Assembly: GCA_016930435.1 (NCBI GenBank)
Contig: JAFGGQ010000027.1
Location: forward strand, 1 to 11,256
Length of the DNA stretch: 11,256 nucleotides
Source: a bacterium
GTDB lineage: Bacteria; UBP14; UBA6098; JAFGQG01
Direction: 5' to 3'
Each line of letters opens with the position of its first letter. Within the stretch, counting starts at the first letter, position 1. Below the pieces are notes generated by a model that was not told where the DNA came from, searched no databases, and saw only the letters and a list, made by a program, of their open reading frames with translations. The translations under genes were made by a program, and so were the position numbers. Positions 6,627 through 11,256 of this stretch are shown here, piece after piece.

Positions 6627-6860
6627 TTACGCCTTTTTAATGTAAAATTTGCTATGATCTCCGAGATCTTCTAAGCCTAAGAATTCATTCCCGGTCTTTT
6701 CACACCAGCCAGGAATATCCGTCTTGGAACCAGGGTCAGTACCTAATATCTCCAGCACCTCCCCACTGCTCATATCCTTGATTGCCTTGGCCATCTTCAA
6801 AATCGGCATGGGACAGGATAGTCCTCTGCAATCTAAGGTTTGATCTACTTTTACGTCCAT
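6627..6860 (-). CDS. tusA: TusA-family sulfur carrier protein
   Basis: A 77-residue cytoplasmic TusA/SirA-family protein, the usual length. The N-terminal strand leads into DCRGLSCPMP, the signature CPxP motif with Cys16 as the persulfide-carrying residue; Cys11 and Cys53 are additional. TusA proteins receive sulfane sulfur from desulfurases or rhodaneses and hand it on, for tRNA thiolation or for dissimilatory sulfur pathways. Pairing with a YedE permease and many rhodaneses points to the dissimilatory role. Start ATG at 6860 has AAAGGAGGT a few bases upstream. It is the first gene after the terminator at 6908-6957, so it probably opens a new transcription unit, though no clear promoter is visible in the short leader. 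YedE follows 60 nt downstream. Confidence 0.95.
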   Translation of the reverse strand: MDVKVDQTLDCRGLSCPMPILKMAKAIKDMSSGEVLEILGTDPGSKTDIPGWCEKTGNEFLGLEDLGDHSKFYIKKA

Positions 6861-6907
6861 TTCCTTACCTCCTTTGGGTTTTAGTTTATTGTTTTACAAG
6901 CTTTCTT

Positions 6908-6957
6908 AAAAAAACAGGCCAATAAGCTATCTAACCTTCTAAATAGTCTATTGGCCT
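6908..6957 (-). terminator. intrinsic terminator closing the hdr operon
   Basis: On the minus strand a 9-bp perfect stem (AGGCCAATA with TATTGGCCT; 6957-6949 with 6924-6916) continues inward through one G-T wobble, one mismatch and four more pairs. One G then seven T follow (6915-6908). It lies 65 nt after the DUF2294 stop and about 48 nt before tusA, so it separates the two units. Confidence 0.8.
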
Positions 6958-7021
6958 ACTTAATAACCAGCATATTGCTTTTTATTCAGTCAACCAAAAC
7001 AAATTGCTTAACCTAATTAAA

Positions 7022-7408
7022 TTATATTACCATGCTTGTTTTAAATAAAAGATCCTCCACGTTTTGATCGAGGCAAAATATGATGAACATTTCCCTGTTA
7101 CTTGTGTTAAGGTCGGTAAAAATATTCTCTACTTCAGCATTTAGGGCTTGTTTTATAATCCGGTGCAATGATGTCTTTGATCGTGCGAAGAGACAAGCCC
7201 GGCATTGCTTGACAAGAGTTACTCCCTCCGGGTCTATTGCCAGGTTCTGTTCAGTTAAAGTAAGTACTCCTTTCATTCTGATAATGACCAGATCCTTAAT
7301 TATATAGCATTTAACCTCTTCAGGGCCCTTTCCAACACGGCTCTTTTCAAATTTGGTTATCGATTCAGCTATTTCCGCCTCGATCTGGCCTTTACTCCGG
7401 GTTTCCAT
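7022..7408 (-). CDS. DUF2294 / MpsC-like protein
   Basis: A 128-residue soluble protein resembling the DUF2294 family (also called the MpsC domain). Recognisable family features are the opening GQIEAEIAESITKFEKS, then GKGPEEVKCYIIKDLVIIRMKGVLT, and the later EGVTLVKQCR helix. Family members in Gram-positive bacteria lie near MpsAB, linked to membrane potential or bicarbonate uptake; their biochemical role is not settled. Three cysteines (two in QCRAC, about 68-71, and one in the IIFC strand) are not something I know as family-conserved. I chose ATG at 7408, whose A is the last base of the mvhD-like stop (TGATG); a TTG one codon upstream is possible. It has no strong ribosome site, so translation is probably coupled. 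It is the last gene before the terminator. Confidence 0.68.
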   Translation of the reverse strand: METRSKGQIEAEIAESITKFEKSRVGKGPEEVKCYIIKDLVIIRMKGVLTLTEQNLAIDPEGVTLVKQCRACLFARSKTSLHRIIKQALNAEVENIFTDLNTSNREMFIIFCLDQNVEDLLFKTSMVI

Positions 7409-7833
7409 CAAATAAAAACTTTGCTTTTTACAGGATTTGGTCCCTTTTTTCTGGTATTTTCAGTATATTCAGTTATTACACTGGCGAAACGGGGTCCTTC
7501 CGAAGCGGATATCCATGATAACCGCAGCCGTTCGGGTTCCAAACCCAGTGATTCGAAGATGGTTTTCATCATAGCCATTCTTCTTCTTGTATAATAGTTA
7601 CCTTCGATATAATGGCAGTCACCGGGATGGCAGCCCCCGATCAACACAGCATCAGCGCCACGAAGATAAGCAGTGATCAAAAAGACCGGATCCACCCTGC
7701 TGGAACACATTACCCGGATCGGCAAAACGTTCGGAGGATATTGCAGCCGGCTGGTTCCTGCAAGGTCCGCACCCGCATAAGTGCACCATTTGCAAAAGAA
7801 TCCAACTATCCTGGGCTCAAAAGTATCGCTCAT
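7408..7833 (-). CDS. mvhD: MvhD/FlpD-like [2Fe-2S] electron-transfer adaptor
   Basis: A 141-residue protein of the MvhD/FlpD family (hydrogenase iron-sulfur subunit), which carries a [2Fe-2S] cluster and passes electrons from a hydrogenase or formate dehydrogenase to HdrA. Motifs: FFCKWCTYAGADLAG with Cys14 and Cys17, VMCSSRVDP with Cys43, and GGCHPGDCHY with Cys68 and Cys73, the five conserved cysteines. Length is typical for the stand-alone form. Start ATG at 7833 has GAGGAGA upstream. It follows the second FrhB-like gene by 31 nt and overlaps the next gene by one base. With HdrA in the same operon it supports a flavin-based electron-bifurcating or confurcating complex, but no hydrogenase or formate dehydrogenase large subunit appears in the window. 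Confidence 0.93.
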   Translation of the reverse strand: MSDTFEPRIVGFFCKWCTYAGADLAGTSRLQYPPNVLPIRVMCSSRVDPVFLITAYLRGADAVLIGGCHPGDCHYIEGNYYTRRRMAMMKTIFESLGLEPERLRLSWISASEGPRFASVITEYTENTRKKGPNPVKSKVFI

Positions 7834-7864
7834 CTTTTCTCCTCTATGTTAGCCAATATTTTGC

Positions 7865-8983
7865 TTATTTATCCTCGATCTCCTCAAATTCCTGCTTCTC
7901 AAATTTGGTCAATGGTATCTTCTCTTCCAGATCCTTGCCGGGAATATATTTAAATAAATCCTGGATGGCTTCACCGACCTTGCTGAATATGGTGGAAACC
8001 GGGATCTCAACCGGACAGACATCGGAACATAATCCACAGGAAACACAAGAGATGCCCATGTGAGATAACCGACCTATATGAAAGAGCAATGTGTTCGGGG
8101 GAACCCTTAAGCCGCCCCTCTTGATGATCTCCGCTTCAAAAATGTTCGGTTCGAACTCATGATCCTTGGATTCAAAATCACAAAGGATGCAATAGCATAT
8201 CGGGCAAGTATTGCTGCATCCATGACAGCCAATACAACGCCCGAAAACATCGATCAAATTGTCTATCCCATAGATATCCGCATTGATTGATTCAAAAAGA
8301 CCGTCTTTAGCCTTTTGGCGCAAGGCTTTAAGGTCCTGAGCAGTCTTGGGGTCAGCCTTTGTTTCGGTCCATTTTACGTCAAAGCCATCCAGAATGCTTT
8401 CTCCTTTATCGGTCATTACGGTTATCTGGCAAGTCTGATCCAGGTCTTGACCAATAAGATCAAAGCTAATATCGGCTGTATAAGGTTCAAAATGAATGCA
8501 AGCCTTGCAGGTAGGCCGGACTTTATCCGGAATCTGGTTTTTTCTGACCGCACCCCAGTATGCCTTAATATCCTGGTCCAGGTTGCCATTCAAATAGGAG
8601 TCGAAGGTAAGCACTCCGCCGCAACTATGTGATATGATCAGGAGGTTATCTAAATGTCCTTGCTCCCTTTTAACCAGTTCTACAAAAGCCCTTAATTCGC
8701 AAGGTTTCAGAACCACTGCTATGGGCGCACTAATTGGGCCTTTCAGGGTAAGATAAGAGACCAGTTTACCGGCGTTTGCGGGCATCAGGGGGAAGAATGG
8801 CAAAGCGTTGTCCAATTCTTCCGTACTGGAAATCAGGGAATAATTGAGGGTATAATCTTGGTCAGTTGCCACGGTTTTGCTGAGGGCCATTACCGCTTTT
8901 GCCTTGCCGCTTTCCAGAAGGTGTTTAAGGAAATCCTGAAGGCATTTTTCCGCACCTTTATTCGTTTTCAGAATTTTACTCAT
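7865..8983 (-). CDS. FrhB/FdhB-like iron-sulfur oxidoreductase subunit, paralog 2
   Basis: A 372-residue cytoplasmic iron-sulfur protein. The N-terminal half resembles the C-terminal domain of F420-type FrhB/FdhB subunits, with the marker KPCELRAFVEL around Cys95, SCGG at Cys121 and a CxxC at Cys159/Cys162. The C-terminal half has two cluster motifs: a dense CIGCHGC...CPICYCILC run (Cys250, 253, 256, 260, 263, 265, 268) and CVSCGLC...CP (Cys313, 316, 319, 323). The order, FrhB-like then ferredoxin-like, is the reverse of classical FrhB. Start ATG at 8983 overlaps the upstream stop by four bases (ATGA), with AGGAGA ahead. It is a clear paralog of the protein encoded just upstream. It may oxidise NAD(P)H or another carrier for HdrA; a bound flavin is plausible but not visible from sequence. 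Confidence 0.78.
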   Translation of the reverse strand: MSKILKTNKGAEKCLQDFLKHLLESGKAKAVMALSKTVATDQDYTLNYSLISSTEELDNALPFFPLMPANAGKLVSYLTLKGPISAPIAVVLKPCELRAFVELVKREQGHLDNLLIISHSCGGVLTFDSYLNGNLDQDIKAYWGAVRKNQIPDKVRPTCKACIHFEPYTADISFDLIGQDLDQTCQITVMTDKGESILDGFDVKWTETKADPKTAQDLKALRQKAKDGLFESINADIYGIDNLIDVFGRCIGCHGCSNTCPICYCILCDFESKDHEFEPNIFEAEIIKRGGLRVPPNTLLFHIGRLSHMGISCVSCGLCSDVCPVEIPVSTIFSKVGEAIQDLFKYIPGKDLEEKIPLTKFEKQEFEEIEDK

Positions 8984-10185
8984 TGATCTTCTCCTGATTC
9001 AAGTACATCTTTACACATAGAGCACACTTCCGGGAGTTCTTTATCCTCCTGGTAAATTCGCATGGGAAGAGTTTCATCAAGATTTCTACCCGCTGCATAT
9101 TCGAATGCCTGTTGGGTCTGATCCGAACTGAAGGCAAAAACCTGTCCTACTATGATATCCATGGGGCAGGCGTCCTGGCAGGTGCCGCAGGATACGCAGG
9201 AAAGAGACATGTGAGAGAGTCTGCCAATCTGGAAAAGCAGTGAATCCGGTTTGAACCAAAGACTACCCTTCTTCATGGAGCGTTCCAGGTAAGTATCTGC
9301 GGAATGCTTGAGCATTTCAGAGTCGAAATAGCATTTCTGACAGTAGCATACCGGGCATACTCTCATGCAATTATGACAGTTTATACAAAAGGCAAATGCT
9401 TTAGGGAACTTCTCCGGTCCGCTGATTTCCTTATCCAGCTTTTCATGGGCAGTTTTGCGTTTCCCACACTTTTGGGCGTTAATTTCTTTGACCTTTGATT
9501 GCCATGTTTGAGTATCGGAACTGAGTGCCTGGCCGGTTTTCTCCAGTAGTTCATTACCAATATCACTGAACGGGATCAACAGCCCTTTATTCTCAGGTAC
9601 TCCCAGCAGGGCAAAATGTATATCCGGGAAAGTGGCGTTATCCACATCTATCGGCGCACTCATCTTATCACAGATCTGACAAACAGGCCGCATTTGAGGG
9701 CTGAGAAAATCACCCTTTTCCAGTAATTGCTGGAATTGGGTTTCCCCTTTTTCCGGATCTGAAAACCAATCCTTAAGGGGGATAACCCCGGGACAATCAA
9801 GGGTGATAAAAACGACTTTTTCCATATCCAGTTGCTTTAATTTGCATAACTCTATAGCTGCTCTCTGTTCGCAAGGTCTCAATACGGCACCGATCCTGAG
9901 GTCTGGTGCACCATGTTTAGTGATACTGGAGAGCGCCCTTGCCCCCTGAACAGGCATGATAGGGGCGAAGGGATTAGCATCCTCCAGCAGAGATTTATCT
10001 TTGACCAGGACCCAGGCATAGGAGTCACCCGCGGGAACCTTCATGGGGATCAGCAAGGCATCCAGGAGCCCATTATCGAGGGTCTCCCGGAGAAACGAGA
10101 GTAACGCTCCCCGGGCTCCTTCAGCCAAACTTAGAGGGGCTCCCTTTAAGTCTATGGAGTCCGAACTTTTGTTTCCACTAACCAT
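8980..10185 (-). CDS. FrhB/FdhB-like iron-sulfur oxidoreductase subunit, paralog 1
   Basis: A 401-residue paralog of the next gene, same architecture. The FrhB/FdhB-like N-terminal half has LRPCEQRAAIEL at Cys105, DCPG at Cys131 and CxxC at Cys169/Cys172. The cluster region has CINCHNC...CPVCYCQKC (Cys267, 270, 273, 277, 280, 282, 285) and CVSCGTC...CP (Cys330, 333, 336, 340). Unlike its partner it has an extra C-terminal CSMC pair (Cys388, Cys391). The shared block LLFQIGRLSHM before the second cluster is nearly identical in both proteins. Start ATG at 10185 has AAGGAG upstream, 28 nt after the HdrA stop. The duplication suggests a heterodimer, or two electron inputs on one HdrA. Alternatives are relatives of AsrA- or sulfhydrogenase-beta-type ferredoxin subunits, which share the two-cluster layout. 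Confidence 0.78.
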   Translation of the reverse strand: MVSGNKSSDSIDLKGAPLSLAEGARGALLSFLRETLDNGLLDALLIPMKVPAGDSYAWVLVKDKSLLEDANPFAPIMPVQGARALSSITKHGAPDLRIGAVLRPCEQRAAIELCKLKQLDMEKVVFITLDCPGVIPLKDWFSDPEKGETQFQQLLEKGDFLSPQMRPVCQICDKMSAPIDVDNATFPDIHFALLGVPENKGLLIPFSDIGNELLEKTGQALSSDTQTWQSKVKEINAQKCGKRKTAHEKLDKEISGPEKFPKAFAFCINCHNCMRVCPVCYCQKCYFDSEMLKHSADTYLERSMKKGSLWFKPDSLLFQIGRLSHMSLSCVSCGTCQDACPMDIIVGQVFAFSSDQTQQAFEYAAGRNLDETLPMRIYQEDKELPEVCSMCKDVLESGEDQ

Positions 10186-10213
10186 TAAATTCTCCTTATC
10201 ACAAGAATTATTT

Positions 10214-11256
10214 CTATCTCAATGCTTCAATAACTTCCTTGTAGAGTTCCGAAGTAGTAAAGTGCTTTGCCCGAATGGCGTTCGAAGGACAGCTTCCGGC
10301 GCAGTTCCCGCAGCCACGGCAGATCGCCTCATTGACTACCGATATACCCTTATTTTCATCATAACTTATAGCACCGTAACAGCATACAGTCAGGCAGGTT
10401 TGGCAACCCGTACAGAAAGCTTCGATTACTTCGGAAACCTTGACTTCCGGCTCTAATTTGCGTCCCGGAACCAGACTGGCAAATATTTTGCCCGTAGCCG
10501 CCTGAGCCTGCATAACCGATTCCACAATGTTCTTGGGACCCTGAGCGCAACCTACCGCAAAAATCCCATCCATGGGAGTGGCAATTGGATTCAACTTCTC
10601 ATGAGCCTCTTTGAAAAAACCTGTGCTGTGGAGTGGAACATTGATAATCTCCGCTACAACCGGGGTGGAAATTGCCGGTTTTATTCCCGGAGCTAAAATG
10701 ACCATATCCACGCTCAACTTTTCTTCTTTACCCGAGATCGATTTGTAAGCAATGTTAACCTGGCTACCGGAGGAGGTTATTTTGCTAACTTCCTGAAGAC
10801 GGATAAAATTGACTCCCTGCTCCACGGTTTGCTGATAATACTTCTGATCCTTCTCATGGGGAACACAGATATCCCGGTGCAATTCGTGAATCTCGATGCC
10901 GGATACTTTCGCCTTTAAATACTGAGCGATCTCCATGAGATTGGTACAGCAGACCTTTGAACAATAGCCCATTTCCTCGCGGCCAACGCAATGAACAAGG
11001 GCTACTGATTTTGGGGTCTTTCCATCCTTCAGGGTTAATTTACCATCGCTGCCCATCATCTCGACTACTTCCTCGGAAGTGACTACATTATCAACACTGG
11101 TATAACCCCATTTTTCCATTCTCGTAGGATCGTAAAAGTCAAAACCGGTGGCGATAACCACCGCTCCAGCAACCAAGTTTCTTTCTGCTCCTTCCTCGCC
11201 ACCCGATTTCAGGGTTATTTCATAATTTCCGAAGAAACCAATAACCCTATCAACAG
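10214..11256 (-). CDS. hdrA: HdrA-like flavin/iron-sulfur subunit, N-terminus outside window
   Basis: The C-terminal 346 residues of an HdrA-like heterodisulfide reductase subunit; the frame stays open to the window edge, so TTG at 11176 is an internal leucine, not a start. HdrA holds FAD and iron-sulfur clusters and is the site of flavin-based electron bifurcation. Visible marks are the end of the FAD-binding fold (GAVVIATGFD), HCVGREEMGYCSKVCC with the HdrA-specific cysteines at visible residues 89, 98, 102, 103, a second nucleotide-fold stretch ending GIFAVGCAQGPKNI, and two C-terminal ferredoxin motifs. The first ferredoxin motif reads CTGCQTCLTVCC, with cysteine where proline is normal; the second, CRGCGNCAGSCP, is canonical. 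It ends TAG at 10214. As first visible gene of the operon it anchors the Hdr module; HdrB/HdrC are absent downstream. Confidence 0.92.
   Translation of the reverse strand, partial: VDRVIGFFGNYEITLKSGGEEGAERNLVAGAVVIATGFDFYDPTRMEKWGYTSVDNVVTSEEVVEMMGSDGKLTLKDGKTPKSVALVHCVGREEMGYCSKVCCTNLMEIAQYLKAKVSGIEIHELHRDICVPHEKDQKYYQQTVEQGVNFIRLQEVSKITSSGSQVNIAYKSISGKEEKLSVDMVILAPGIKPAISTPVVAEIINVPLHSTGFFKEAHEKLNPIATPMDGIFAVGCAQGPKNIVESVMQAQAATGKIFASLVPGRKLEPEVKVSEVIEAFCTGCQTCLTVCCYGAISYDENKGISVVNEAICRGCGNCAGSCPSNAIRAKHFTTSELYKEVIEALR

Noticed and set aside
11174-11176. TTG as start of the HdrA-like gene
   Set aside because: The frame continues upstream to the window edge with HdrA-like sequence (VIGFFGNYEITLKSGG), so the gene is cut by the window and this is an internal leucine codon.
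1-11256. tRNA, rRNA, CRISPR arrays, transposases or attachment sites
   Set aside because: None could be recognised by eye on either strand; the only repeats are the hairpins and the direct repeat listed.

Overview
All thirteen supportable genes lie on the minus strand, so transcription runs from high to low coordinates. The window looks like a sulfur-metabolism locus of a Gram-negative anaerobic bacterium. The evidence is an OprO/P-type outer-membrane porin, several envelope rhodaneses (three with lipoprotein-type signals), an HdrA/MvhD pair and many cysteine-rich iron-sulfur motifs. Shine-Dalgarno sequences are mostly strong (AGGAGG type) and base composition is balanced to slightly AT-rich. 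The taxon cannot be fixed from sequence alone; Desulfobacterota, Nitrospirota or an uncultured anaerobic phylum would all fit.

Region A (about 11256 to 7022) is a tight electron-transfer operon: the 3' part of an HdrA-like flavoprotein (cut by the window edge), two paralogous FrhB/FdhB-like iron-sulfur proteins, an MvhD/FlpD-like [2Fe-2S] adaptor and a DUF2294/MpsC-like protein. Genes overlap by 1-4 nt or are about 30 nt apart. No HdrB or HdrC is visible in the window. A good intrinsic terminator (6908-6957) closes the operon.

Region B (6860 to 4826) encodes TusA, a YeeE/YedE-family thiosulfate/sulfur-compound permease, and a lipoprotein rhodanese. The rhodanese has lost its catalytic cysteine (Ser120) but ends in a GGCGG tail like the sulfur-carrying arm of SoxY.

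Region C (4714 to 161) holds more envelope sulfur proteins: a lipoprotein with a rearranged (apparently circularly permuted) rhodanese followed by a normal one, an outer-membrane porin, an exported two-domain thiosulfate sulfurtransferase, a small NifU C-terminal-like protein and a second lipoprotein with two rhodanese modules. Spacers are 30-150 nt and contain inverted repeats.

Working model (inference): sulfur compounds enter through the porin and are handled as persulfides by the envelope rhodaneses. They then pass to YedE for import, and TusA accepts sulfane sulfur in the cytoplasm. The Hdr-type complex handles the linked electrons. The pairing of YedE with TusA recalls the YTD cluster reported in sulfur-disproportionating bacteria, but the DsrE-type protein of that cluster is not seen here. 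The most novel elements are the Cys-less rhodanese with a SoxY-like tail, the permuted rhodanese, and an Hdr module built with paired FrhB-like proteins.
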